Below, piece by piece: positions 33,099 to 41,388 of a DNA stretch of 64,000 bases; within the stretch, counting starts at the first letter, position 1, and every line of letters starts with the position of its first letter. The DNA comes from Nocardia colli (GTDB lineage: Bacteria; Actinomycetota; Actinomycetes; Mycobacteriales; Mycobacteriaceae). The position numbers and the translations under genes were made by a program. The notes below the pieces were generated by a model. It saw only the letters and a program-made list of their open reading frames with translations, did no database searches and was not told the DNA's origin. The DNA lies in contig NZ_VXLC01000037.1 in NCBI RefSeq assembly GCF_008704205.1, positions 1-64,000 on the forward strand, read 5' to 3'.

Positions 33099-33461
33099 AT
33101 GCACAGTTATGACCCGCTCGCCATCGCGAAGCGCCTCGACCTGTTCGACTTCCACGAGTTCGCCGGCTTCAACGGCGCGTCGTTCGCCGTCTTCCACGGC
33201 AGCGACCTGGCCAGTTCCGACTGGGAGTTGCATCCGGACACCGATGAACTGCTGATGGTGCTCGACGGCAGCGTCACCGTGGAGATCCTCACCGACATCG
33301 ACAGCCATCGCATCCCACTCACCGCAGGCCAGTTCGCGATCGTGCCGAAGGGGCACTGGCACCGGCACACCGAGGTGCGCGACCTGGTCGAGATGTTCTT
33401 CACGCCGGGCGCGACCGAGGAATCCACCGCGGTCGATCCGCGCGTGCGGACCGGCGCCTGA
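33099..33461 (+). CDS. Cupin-domain protein
   Basis: A 120-residue single-domain cupin. Motif 1 is HPDTDELLMVLDGSVTVEI and motif 2 is GQFAIVPKGHWHRHTEV. Both motifs keep possible metal ligands (His, Glu, His). No substrate can be inferred. It begins divergently from the sugar kinase gene and precedes the AraC gene by 18 nt, so these two are probably cotranscribed. An in-frame GTG lies two codons upstream of ATG 33099. Confidence 0.82.
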   Translation: MHSYDPLAIAKRLDLFDFHEFAGFNGASFAVFHGSDLASSDWELHPDTDELLMVLDGSVTVEILTDIDSHRIPLTAGQFAIVPKGHWHRHTEVRDLVEMFFTPGATEESTAVDPRVRTGA

Positions 33462-33479
33462 AGGTCGTAGCCTGGGCAG

Positions 33480-34235
33480 ATGAGCGACTGGGAGGCGGTG
33501 CGCTCGGTCGCGGGGCAGCGGATCGACGGCGTCGAAGTACTCGGGTTTCGCGATCGGGGCGGGGTCGGCTTGGACCTGCGGGTGATCCCGCGACCGGTGG
33601 TGATCGTGGTGATCGAGTTCGGCGACGGGCTGACCGTCGAGGGTTCGACCGAGCGAGTGCTGGGGAGTCTGGTCGCGGGGCTGTCGCCCGGTGCGGCACG
33701 CATCCGAGGCGAGCGGGTCCAATGTGTCGAGCTGCAATTGTCGCCGGTGGCGGCGTATTCGCTGCTCGGCGTCGCGCTGTCGGATCTCGACGACGCGGTG
33801 GTCGATCTGGACGAGGTGTGCGGCGGCGATGCGCGGCGGTTGCGCGAGCAATTGGCCGCCAGCACAACGTGGTCCGAGGCGTTCGCGTTGACCGACGCGT
33901 TCCTGGTGCGCAGATTCGGTGTGGCCGAAGTGGATCCGGAGGTGGCGATCAGCTGGGACCGGATCGTCGCGAGCCGCGGCCTGGTCCGGATCGGCGAACT
34001 GGCCGCCGACTGCGGATGGAGCCGAAAACGGTTGTGGGCCAGGTTTTCCGCGCAACTCGGCCTGACGCCCAAGCGCGCGGCGATGCTGGTCCGCTTCGAT
34101 CACGCGGTCGCCGGGCTGACCGCGGGCGCGGACACCGCCGAGGTCGCCTTCGCGTGCGGATACGCGGATCAGTCGCACCTGCATCGCGATGTGCTGAGCT
34201 TCACCGGGCGCACCCCGGCGGCGCTGCTCGGCTGA
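33480..34235 (+). CDS. AraC-family regulator
   Basis: A 251-residue regulator. The C-terminal double HTH is clear: IGELAADCGWSRKRLWARFSAQLG and DTAEVAFACGYADQSHLHRDV with the closing FTGRTPAALL. The N-terminal 130 residues form a beta-rich sensor region without a recognised family. Its tight spacing after the cupin gene suggests it controls that gene or a nearby operon. Confidence 0.9.
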   Translation: MSDWEAVRSVAGQRIDGVEVLGFRDRGGVGLDLRVIPRPVVIVVIEFGDGLTVEGSTERVLGSLVAGLSPGAARIRGERVQCVELQLSPVAAYSLLGVALSDLDDAVVDLDEVCGGDARRLREQLAASTTWSEAFALTDAFLVRRFGVAEVDPEVAISWDRIVASRGLVRIGELAADCGWSRKRLWARFSAQLGLTPKRAAMLVRFDHAVAGLTAGADTAEVAFACGYADQSHLHRDVLSFTGRTPAALLG

Positions 34236-34260
34236 CGCGGGCAGTCTGCGGGTGCCCGCG
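34236..34260. terminator. Hairpin between the convergent AraC and glycine-zipper genes
   Basis: CGCGGGCA pairs perfectly with TGCCCGCG over a 9-nt loop, starting 1 nt after the AraC stop. There is no U-tract on either side, so bidirectional termination is a guess from position. Confidence 0.4.
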
Positions 34261-34279
34261 CCAGCCGAGGTTCAGCGAA

Positions 34280-34834
34280 TCACGGTGTGGAGTAACCGAT
34301 CAGGGCGCCGATGCCCGCGCCGATCGGAATGGTGACCAGCGCGCCGACGCCGCCGAGGAAGAAGCCGATCACCGCGCCGATGCCGGCCCCGATCAAGGCG
34401 CCGATGCCCGCGTTGTACTGCTTGCGGGCGATCGTGTCATCCTGCTGATCGACGAGTTGGGCCAGGTGTGAACTGATTTCCGGGGCGCTGACGGGGGTCA
34501 TGGTCAGGGTGCGCCCGGTGTCGCTGATTTGTGGCCGCAGGCCGAAGGTTTGGCCGTTGGCGGTGATGGACGTGGGTAATGTCGCGATGACATTGCCCGC
34601 GTGATCGGTGAGCGTGACCGCGGCGGCGTCGCTGGTCAGGGCGAAGGCACCCGCGTCGATGGTGGTGATCACCCCGCGCCCGTCCGTCGCCGTGGTGTAT
34701 CCGATTCCGTGATCGACGCTGTGCACGCTGACCTCGGCCGATGGCTCGATTACTGGTTGGGCGTTGACCACGCCCGCAGTGATTCCGGTGGCCCCTACTG
34801 CGAGAAGGGCGGTGGCAAATCCTTTGACTTTCAT
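34280..34834 (-). CDS. Exported protein with C-terminal glycine zipper
   Basis: A 184-residue exported protein of unknown function. The signal peptide (about residues 1-26, ending in VNAQP) is followed by a beta-rich region of about 100 residues (HGIGYTTATDGRGVITTIDAG). The C-terminal 45 residues are a repeated glycine zipper (GIGALIGAGIGAVIGFFLGG, GAGIGALIG) that could insert in or cross a membrane. The same domain plan recurs in secreted Nocardia and Rhodococcus proteins, from memory. ATG 34834 follows GGGGAA. Confidence 0.75.
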   Translation of the reverse strand: MKVKGFATALLAVGATGITAGVVNAQPVIEPSAEVSVHSVDHGIGYTTATDGRGVITTIDAGAFALTSDAAAVTLTDHAGNVIATLPTSITANGQTFGLRPQISDTGRTLTMTPVSAPEISSHLAQLVDQQDDTIARKQYNAGIGALIGAGIGAVIGFFLGGVGALVTIPIGAGIGALIGYSTP

Positions 34835-35005
34835 CGTGTTTCCCCACATGTTCGGTCGGCCACGACAGCCGATACGTCCCCGTGAAGCCGGATCAGGCCA
34901 CTTCCATTCTCACTCCGCGACCCGCATCGAGTGATCGATTCCGCGAATTCCGCGCAACGAATTCCGGCGAAATTGGCTGTCGTAATTCACCACGGCGCAA
35001 GGTAT

Positions 35006-35611
35006 TCAGGCCGCGACGGTGAGCGCGAATGGGACGAATCCCCGATTTCGAATCAGCGAGGGGACAAGCAGCATCAGGGCTTCCGGGCCGCGGGCGGTGG
35101 TGATGTCGCCGAGGTCTTCGATCCAGTCGGCGGGCCAGCCAAGGTCGGCGAGTAGTGCGGTGACCACTGCTTTCGCCGAATCGTCGTTACCGGACAGGAA
35201 TGCGGTGGGTGGGATGCGCAGACTGTGCGGATCGGTCATCACTGTAAAGAACATGGTGTTGAGCGTCTTCACCACGCGGGTTCCCGGCAGCGCGGATTGG
35301 AGTCGCTCGGCGAGGCTGGGTTCGGATCCGCTGGGGCTGTGCGGGTTCGAGACATCGATGAGGAGCTTGCCGTCCAGTGCCGCGGCGAGCGCGCCGAGTC
35401 GTTCGAGCGCGCCGTCGCCGGGAGTGGCGTTGATGACGATCTGTGCGGTGCGCGCCGCCGACTCGTAGTCGGCGATGGTGACCGGTGCGCCGGTCCAATT
35501 CAACGCGGCGGGGTTTCTGGTTCCGAGGGTGACCTCGTGTCCGGCGGTGGCCAGTTTGTTGGCCAGCGCGCTCGCTACGCGGCCGGAGCCCAGGATTCCG
35601 ATGGTGCTCAT
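35006..35611 (-). CDS. NADPH-dependent F420 reductase-like oxidoreductase
   Basis: A 201-residue Rossmann protein. IGILGSGRVASALANKLATAGHEV is the dinucleotide site, TLGTRNP the usual NADP phosphate-binding follow-up, IVINATPGDGALERL and LIDVSNPH complete the fold, and VVKTLNTMFFTVM lies in the second half. F420:NADP reductase relatives share this outline; use of F420 is unproven. Probable partner of the adjacent inositol-phosphatase-family gene, 41 nt upstream on the same strand. Confidence 0.82.
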   Translation of the reverse strand: MSTIGILGSGRVASALANKLATAGHEVTLGTRNPAALNWTGAPVTIADYESAARTAQIVINATPGDGALERLGALAAALDGKLLIDVSNPHSPSGSEPSLAERLQSALPGTRVVKTLNTMFFTVMTDPHSLRIPPTAFLSGNDDSAKAVVTALLADLGWPADWIEDLGDITTARGPEALMLLVPSLIRNRGFVPFALTVAA

Positions 35612-35652
35612 GGTGTCTTCCTCAGTGCTTGTGGGACAAAAGGTTTCGGTGA

Positions 35653-36471
35653 TCAACGGATTTCGGCGAGCACCCGTTGCGCCGCCGCGTGCACTCCGGG
35701 GGCGGCCGCGAGGAAGTCCTGGCTGCCCAGTTGCCATGGGGCGCCGAGGATGTCGGTGACGATGCCGCCCGCCTCGCCGATCAACAGCGCACCGGCCACC
35801 AAGCCCGACCGGACATCGCTGAACTGCCAGAACACATCCGAGCGTCCGGCGGCGATCTGGATCAACTGCAGGGTCGACGGCACCGAGACCTTGGTGACGA
35901 GCGCGGCGTCGAGCATGGCGGCGACCGATTCGCCGATGCGGCGGAACGTATTTCGGTCCTCGCCCGGCTTCGCCTGCCCGGTGCCGACGAGGGCGGCGTC
36001 GAGGTTCGTCTTGGCCGAGGCGTGCATCGCGACTCCGTTGCGGAAGGCGCCGCCGCCGCGCACCGCGGTGAAGGTCTCGTCCAGCAGCGGCAGGTACACC
36101 GCGGTCAGGACCGGCTGGTTGTCGCGGACGAGGGTGGCGGTCACCGCCCAGTCGGCCATGCCGTGGATGTAGTTGATGTTGCCCTCGACCGCGTCGGCGA
36201 CCCACCATTCGCCGGCCGGCAGGTCGCCCGCGGACTGTTCGTCATCGATCCACCCGGAGCCCGGCCGGGCCGCCAGCAGCGGTTCGCGCAGGTACCGGAG
36301 GGATTCCGCGTCGGCGGCGTGGATCGCGGTGACCACGGCGTCGAGGCTGTCCAGCTCGGTCCGTGGCACGAAACGTTCGCGCAGGTGGGCCCCGGCGGAG
36401 CGCACCGTGGATACCACCGCGGGCAGCAGTTCGAGGTCCGCTTCGACGGTGGCGTTCAGCAAGTTCGACAT
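35653..36471 (-). CDS. Inositol monophosphatase-family protein with altered metal motif
   Basis: A 272-residue protein of the IMPase/FBPase fold. The normal metal motif DP(I/L)DGT is here DAVEGN in WWVADAVEGNINYIHG: Glu replaces the second Asp and Asn replaces Thr. The upstream acidic site reads WIDDEQS in place of the usual GEE, and the C-terminal WDxAAG appears as FSDVRSG. The overall pattern is coherent, so it may be an enzyme with a changed substrate or metal, not a pseudogene. ATG 36471 begins at MSNLLNATVE; an upstream in-frame ATG lacks support. It is divergent from the LysR gene. Confidence 0.78.
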   Translation of the reverse strand: MSNLLNATVEADLELLPAVVSTVRSAGAHLRERFVPRTELDSLDAVVTAIHAADAESLRYLREPLLAARPGSGWIDDEQSAGDLPAGEWWVADAVEGNINYIHGMADWAVTATLVRDNQPVLTAVYLPLLDETFTAVRGGGAFRNGVAMHASAKTNLDAALVGTGQAKPGEDRNTFRRIGESVAAMLDAALVTKVSVPSTLQLIQIAAGRSDVFWQFSDVRSGLVAGALLIGEAGGIVTDILGAPWQLGSQDFLAAAPGVHAAAQRVLAEIR

Positions 36472-36570
36472 GATGATCCTGTTCGAAAGAGATATCGGGA
36501 TAAGTGTTTTCGTGAGTTGCTGCCTCAACGCTAGAAACCTGGACCGTTGTCGTCAAATGCATTCCAGTAA

Positions 36571-36583
36571 GTAATAGAATTAC
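36571..36583. promoter_or_regulatory. Candidate LysR operator
   Basis: GTAAT-AGA-ATTAC is a perfect 5-bp inverted repeat ending 4 bp before the LysR start, within the 116-bp spacer shared with the divergent operon. LysR proteins usually bind T-N11-A repeats in such spacers. Confidence 0.4.
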
Positions 36584-36587
36584 CCAC

Positions 36588-37523
36588 ATGCAATTGGATT
36601 TGAACCTGCTGACCGCGCTGGACGCGCTGCTCGAGGAGGGCAGCGTGGCCGGCGCGGCGGATCGGCTGCATCTCACCGCGCCCGCGGTGAGCCGGGCGCT
36701 CGGCCGGATCCGCCGGGTGATGGGCGACGAGATCCTGGTCCGCACCGGACGGACGATGACGCCGACGCCGCGCGCGCTCGCGGTCCGCGAACAGGTGCAC
36801 GCGCTGGTGCAGCAGGCGCAGTTGGTGCTGTCCGCCGAACACGATCTCGACCTGGCCACGCTCGAACGGACGTTCACGCTGAAATGGCATGACGCCGTGG
36901 TCAATACGATCGGGCCCGACCTGCTCGCCGCGGTCCGCGCGCAAGCGCCCGGCGTCCGGCTGCGCCTGCTGGCCGAGGCGGACGCCGACACCGACGAACT
37001 GCGGCACGGTCACGTCGATCTCGAGATCGGTTCGAATCCGCCTGCGTCGGCCGACATCCGGCACGAGATCATGGCCAGTGACCGGCTCGTGGTCGCCGTG
37101 CCCGCGGACCATCCGGCGCAGCCCTTCGCTATCGAGGATTACGTTGCGGCGGAACACATCACGGTATCCAGGCGCGGCCGCCTGCACGATCCGATCGACG
37201 ACCTCCTGCACGCGCGCGGGCTGTCCCGCCGGGTCGTCGCCACCGTGCCGACCGTCACGGCGGCCCTGCGGTTCGTCGCGCGCGGCGACCTGGTCGCCAC
37301 CATTCCGGAACGCATGACCGGCGCGATGGCCACCGATCTCGGCCTGCGCCTGGCGCCGCTGCCGCTCGACCCGATCTCGATTCCGGTGATCGCGGCCTGG
37401 CACCAGCGCTACGACGGCGACCGGGCGCACAGCTGGCTGCGCGAGCGGATTCGCACCGCCATCCACGCGGCCATCACCGGTCCGGACAAAGCCGACACCG
37501 GCCCGGAGCCGTCGATCTCATGA
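36588..37523 (+). CDS. LysR-family regulator
   Basis: A 311-residue regulator. The N-terminal winged HTH reads LNLLTALDALLEEGSVAGAADRL and TAPAVSRALGRIRRVMGD. The C-terminal periplasmic-binding-like effector domain runs from about residue 90 to 295. Divergence from the phosphatase-family and oxidoreductase genes makes them the likely targets. A perfect inverted repeat precedes its start. Confidence 0.93.
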   Translation: MQLDLNLLTALDALLEEGSVAGAADRLHLTAPAVSRALGRIRRVMGDEILVRTGRTMTPTPRALAVREQVHALVQQAQLVLSAEHDLDLATLERTFTLKWHDAVVNTIGPDLLAAVRAQAPGVRLRLLAEADADTDELRHGHVDLEIGSNPPASADIRHEIMASDRLVVAVPADHPAQPFAIEDYVAAEHITVSRRGRLHDPIDDLLHARGLSRRVVATVPTVTAALRFVARGDLVATIPERMTGAMATDLGLRLAPLPLDPISIPVIAAWHQRYDGDRAHSWLRERIRTAIHAAITGPDKADTGPEPSIS

Positions 37524-37638
37524 CAGCGCTCGGCGGAATCGCTACTGTCCGAGGAAATCAAGGCAGATCTTGTCGGCACGCGCTGGTGACCTCACGCATG
37601 TCGCGGGTTCTGCCCCTTCTCTATCTGGGGAGAACGCA

Positions 37639-39246
37639 GTGAGATTCACAAGAGCTGGTGCGTTGACGGCGGCGGTGTTACTGGCCACGAGCCTGGGCCT
37701 GGCCGGGTGTTCGTCCGATGACAGCACCGACGCGAGCATCGTCACGACCAATATCACCGAGCCGCAGAACCCGCTGCTGCCGGCCAACAACAACGACAAC
37801 AACGGCAGCCGCATCGTCGACCGGCTCTTCGCCGGGCTGAAGTACTACGACGCCGACGGCGTCGCCCACGACGACATGGCGCAGTCGATCGAGTCGTCGG
37901 ACCGGAAGAACTACAAGATCACGCTCAAGCCGGACTGGAAGTTCACCGACGGCACCGCGGTGACCTCGAAGTCCTACGTCGACGCGTGGAACTACGCGGC
38001 GCTCGGCAGCAACACGCAGTTGCAGGGCTACGTCTTCTCCAACATCGTCGGCTACGACGAGGTGGCGGCGGAAAAGCCGACGGCACAGACGATGTCGGGG
38101 CTGAAGGTGGTCGACGACCGCACCTTCACCATCGCGCTGAAGAGCCCGTCGATCGACTTCGAACTCGCGCTCGGCTTCACCCCGTTCTATCCGCTGCCCG
38201 AGGCCGCGTTCAAGGACATCAAGGCGTTCGGCGAGAACCCGATCGGCAACGGCCCGTACAAGCTGGCGCGGACCGGCGCGTGGGAGCACAACGTCAAGGT
38301 CGATCTGGTGCCCAACCCGGACTACAAGGGCGCGCGCCCGGCCAAGAACAAGGGCCTGCGGTTCACCATGTACCAGTCGTTCGACACGGCGTACGCGGAT
38401 CTGCTGGCCGGCAACCTGGACGCGCTCGACACGATCCCGGACAGCGCGGTGTCGTCCTACAAGAAGGACCTCGGCGACCGGGCGATCACCAAGCCGACCG
38501 CGCAGAACCAGCACATCAGCAGTCAGACCAACATCCCGCACTTCGCCGGCGCCGAGGGCGTGCTGCGGCGCAAGGCGCTCTCGATGGCGATCAACCGGGA
38601 ACAGATCTGCGAGAACATCTTCCACGGCACCAGGGTGCCGTCGAAGGACTTCACCGCGATCACGCTGCCGGGCTTCAAGGCGGATCTGCCCGGCGCCGAG
38701 GTATTGAAGTTCAACCCGGAAGAGGCCAAGAAGGTGTGGGCGCAGGCCGACGCGATCTCGCCCTGGTCGGGTCGGTACGAGATCGCCTACAACTCCGACG
38801 GCGGGCACCAGGCCTGGATCGAGGCGGTGGCCAACAGCATCAAGAACACCCTCGGCATCGAGGCGATCGGCGCGCCGTACCCGACGTTCAAGGACATCCG
38901 GACCGCGATCACCGCGCGGACCATCGGTAAGGCGTTCCGCTACGGCTGGCAGGGCGACTACCCGACGATGCTCCAGTTCCTCACCGCGTTGTACTACACC
39001 GGCGCCGGGACCAACAACGTCGACTACGCGAACCCCGAGTTCGACAAGCTGATCGACGCCGCGCTGGCCGCGCCGTCGCTGGAGGAGTCCTACAAGCTGG
39101 TCGGGCAGGCGCAAGGCCTGCTGTTCCGGGACATGGCCGACATCCCGGTGATCGATTTCATCGCCACCGCGGGGCTGGGCGAGAAGGTGAAAAAGGGCGA
39201 ATTGACCTGGAACGGCCAGTTCGATTTCGAGAATATCGAGAAGTGA
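37639..39246 (+). CDS. Peptide-type ABC substrate-binding lipoprotein (family 5)
   Basis: A 535-residue OppA/DppA-family lipoprotein. The GTG at 37639 is preceded by GGGGAGA; the signal sequence ends in GLAGC (Cys24). The mature protein shows DRLFAGLKYYDADG, WKFTDGTAVTSKSYVDAWNY and NPIGNGPYKLAR, the standard family 5 motifs, with YGWQGDYPTMLQFL near the end. It probably binds oligopeptides. No permease or ATPase gene is adjacent, so it must work with a transporter encoded elsewhere. A long hairpin follows. Confidence 0.92.
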   Translation: MRFTRAGALTAAVLLATSLGLAGCSSDDSTDASIVTTNITEPQNPLLPANNNDNNGSRIVDRLFAGLKYYDADGVAHDDMAQSIESSDRKNYKITLKPDWKFTDGTAVTSKSYVDAWNYAALGSNTQLQGYVFSNIVGYDEVAAEKPTAQTMSGLKVVDDRTFTIALKSPSIDFELALGFTPFYPLPEAAFKDIKAFGENPIGNGPYKLARTGAWEHNVKVDLVPNPDYKGARPAKNKGLRFTMYQSFDTAYADLLAGNLDALDTIPDSAVSSYKKDLGDRAITKPTAQNQHISSQTNIPHFAGAEGVLRRKALSMAINREQICENIFHGTRVPSKDFTAITLPGFKADLPGAEVLKFNPEEAKKVWAQADAISPWSGRYEIAYNSDGGHQAWIEAVANSIKNTLGIEAIGAPYPTFKDIRTAITARTIGKAFRYGWQGDYPTMLQFLTALYYTGAGTNNVDYANPEFDKLIDAALAAPSLEESYKLVGQAQGLLFRDMADIPVIDFIATAGLGEKVKKGELTWNGQFDFENIEK

Positions 39247-39252
39247 TCGCGG

Positions 39253-39292
39253 GTGCCCGCCGCGCCGTCGCCGCCGGCGGCGCGGCGGGCAC
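39253..39292 (+). terminator. Long GC hairpin after the binding-protein gene
   Basis: GTGCCCGCCGCGCC pairs perfectly with GGCGCGGCGGGCAC (14 bp, 12-nt loop), starting 7 nt after the stop codon. No U-tract follows. Confidence 0.6.
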
Positions 39293-39377
39293 GGGTGTGC
39301 CAGCTCCCGGGTCCGGCTCGGTCCGGGTAGGCTGACCCGTCGATCGGACACGCGCACGTAAATGAGGTGGTGGCGGA

Positions 39378-39809
39378 ATGAGTGAACGGGTATCCGAATC
39401 CGTGACGGGGACAACCACGGTCGCCGTCACGGTGCCCGCGTCACCGGAGCAGTTGACGATGCTGCGCGCGCTCGCCGAGACGGTGCTGCTGATCGCCGAT
39501 TTCGGGCTCGACGAGGTGACCGATATCCGGCTCGCGCTCGACGAGATCGCGACCGTGCTGTTGCAGGACGCGGCGCCCGGGTCGACGATCGATTGCGCGT
39601 TCTCCTATCGCGAAGGCGTGCTGAACGCCAACGTCCGCGCGGTGGTCACGTCCGAAACCGAGGTCGGCTCAGGCAGTTTCGGCTGGCACATCGTGCAGAC
39701 CCTGACCGACTCGGTCACGGCGACCAAGGCGCCGTTCGACGCCGCCGTGTCCGGCTACCCGACTGTCGTCGACTTCGTGTGGGTCCGGGGCGACCTCGAT
39801 GAACAATGA
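39378..39809 (+). CDS. UsfX/RsbW-like anti-sigma factor
   Basis: A 143-residue GHKL-type ATPase fold protein that should bind and hold SigF. DIRLALDEIATVLLQDAAPG covers the N-box region, with Ala/Thr in place of the catalytic Asn of RsbW, as in mycobacterial UsfX. FGWHIVQTLTDSV corresponds to the G1/G2 segment. It overlaps the sigF start by 11 nt, so the two are made in step. GAGGTGG before ATG 39378 is a strong binding site. Confidence 0.85.
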   Translation: MSERVSESVTGTTTVAVTVPASPEQLTMLRALAETVLLIADFGLDEVTDIRLALDEIATVLLQDAAPGSTIDCAFSYREGVLNANVRAVVTSETEVGSGSFGWHIVQTLTDSVTATKAPFDAAVSGYPTVVDFVWVRGDLDEQ

Positions 39810-40614
39810 GGCAACGACGTCCGGCGTAGGCCACGAGCCGCGCCGACGTGGTGGGGACAGCTATGACAACATCGAGCCGCTGTTCCTCGAGCTGAGCCGG
39901 CTCGACGCCGACGATCCGCAGCGGGCCGTCGTGCGGGACGAGCTGATCAGTCGCTGCTTGCCGCTGGCCGAGCACATCGCGCGCAAGTTCACCGGGCGCG
40001 GCGAGAACTTCGACGACCTGCTGCAGATCGCCCGCGTCGGCATGGTGGCCGCGGTGGACCGGTTCGACGCCTCGCACGGGTCGCCGTTCCTGGCGTTCGC
40101 GGTGCCGACCATCATGGGCGAGGTGCGCAGGCACTTCCGCGACTACACCTGGTCGGTGCGAGTTCCGCGGCGGCTCAAGGAGATTCAGCAGACCATCGCG
40201 CCGACCATCGAGACGCTGGCGCAGCGGCTCGGCCGGATGCCCAAGGCGCGCGAGATCGCCGAGGAGCTCGGCGCCGACCTGGTCGAGGTCACTCAGGCCT
40301 TGATCGCCCGTAACGCCTACCAGACCTCCTCCATCGACGTGGGCCTGGACAGCGACGACGACAACGCGCCGCGCTCGCCGCTGGACACCCTCGGCGCCGA
40401 GGAGCCGGAATACCAGACCGTCGAGGACTATCTCGCGGTCAAACCGCTCATCGCCGCGCTGCCCGAACGCGAACGTCAGGTGCTGGTCATGCGATTCTTC
40501 GAGTCGAAGACCCAGGACCAGATCGCCGCGCAGCTGGGCGTGTCGCAGATGCAAGTCTCCCGGATTCTCGCCAAAACATTGAGTACGCTGCGGGAACAGG
40601 CTCTGCGCGACTGA
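39799..40614 (+). CDS. sigF: SigF/SigB-type alternative sigma factor
   Basis: A 271-residue group 3 sigma factor of the stress-response SigF family. Region 2 reads NFDDLLQIARVGMVAAVDRFD and FLAFAVPTIMGEVRRHFRDY with WSVRVPRRLKE; region 3 is around LAQRLGRMPKAREIAEELG; region 4 is LPERERQVLVMRFFESKTQDQIA with the recognition helix SQMQVSRILAKTL. It is encoded directly after its presumed anti-sigma factor. I could not find the SigF consensus (GGTTT-N15-GGGTA) upstream of the pair. Confidence 0.94.
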   Translation: MNNEATTSGVGHEPRRRGGDSYDNIEPLFLELSRLDADDPQRAVVRDELISRCLPLAEHIARKFTGRGENFDDLLQIARVGMVAAVDRFDASHGSPFLAFAVPTIMGEVRRHFRDYTWSVRVPRRLKEIQQTIAPTIETLAQRLGRMPKAREIAEELGADLVEVTQALIARNAYQTSSIDVGLDSDDDNAPRSPLDTLGAEEPEYQTVEDYLAVKPLIAALPERERQVLVMRFFESKTQDQIAAQLGVSQMQVSRILAKTLSTLREQALRD

Positions 40615-40626
40615 ACGGGGAATGGC

Positions 40627-41382
40627 TTGAGCAGCGACAACGCTACGCGGCTCGCGGTGCTGATCGATGCCGACAACGCGCAGCCCGGGATCGCCGACGG
40701 GCTGCTGGCCGAGGTGGCCAAGTACGGGACGGCGCACGTCAAGCGGGCCTATGGTGACTGGACCAGTACCAATCTGAAGGGGTGGAAGGATCAGCTGCTC
40801 GCGCAGTCGATTCAGCCGATCCAGCAGTTCGGTTACACCACCGGCAAGAACGCCACCGACTCGGCGATGATCATCGACGCGATGGATCTGCTGTACACCG
40901 GCAACCTCGACGGGTTCGTGATCGTGTCCAGCGACAGCGATTTCACCCGGTTGGCCAGTCGCATTCGCGAATCCGGTTTGACCGTCTACGGATTCGGTCA
41001 GCACAAGACGCCGAAGCCGTTCGTCGCCGCGTGCGACAAGTTCATCTATACCGAAAACCTCACCGGCACAACGGATGAGTCGCCGACGCCGACTCGGCGG
41101 CCGGCCGCCAATCAGCTCAAGGGTGACGCCAAGCTGATGAACCTGCTGCGGAACGCGGTCGACGCGGCCTCCGACGACTCGGGGTGGGCGACCCTGTCCA
41201 GCGTCGGGTCGATCATCAACAAACAGCGTCCCGACTTCGATCCGCGCACCTATGGATACAGCAAGCTCGGTGAACTATTCGCGGCCACAACACTTTTCGA
41301 TTTGGATACGCGTAGTCCGGGCGAAGGTAAGCAGGCCGTCACCTATGTCCGCGACGTTCGGAATCGGCCCGCTGCCAAGTAA
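40627..41382 (+). CDS. NYN-domain protein with C-terminal OST-HTH/LOTUS domain
   Basis: A 251-residue protein starting at TTG 40627 after GGGGAA; no ATG fits. The N-terminal NYN/PIN-like nuclease domain has acidic residues in VLIDADNAQPG, NATDSAMIIDAMDLLY and VIVSSDSDFTRLA, the four-Asp pattern of NYN RNases. The C-terminal 75 residues (LMNLLRNAVDAASDD, SIINKQRPDFDPRTYGYSKLGELF) form a LOTUS/OST-HTH domain, which binds RNA. It lies 12 nt downstream of sigF and is probably cotranscribed, suggesting an RNA-processing role in the stress response, which is inference. Confidence 0.85.
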   Translation: MSSDNATRLAVLIDADNAQPGIADGLLAEVAKYGTAHVKRAYGDWTSTNLKGWKDQLLAQSIQPIQQFGYTTGKNATDSAMIIDAMDLLYTGNLDGFVIVSSDSDFTRLASRIRESGLTVYGFGQHKTPKPFVAACDKFIYTENLTGTTDESPTPTRRPAANQLKGDAKLMNLLRNAVDAASDDSGWATLSSVGSIINKQRPDFDPRTYGYSKLGELFAATTLFDLDTRSPGEGKQAVTYVRDVRNRPAAK

Positions 41383-41388
41383 GGCGGC

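Noticed and set aside
39290..39377. SigF-dependent autoregulatory promoter before the anti-sigma gene
   Set aside because: GGGTA occurs at 39325, but no GGTTT-like -35 lies at the required distance.
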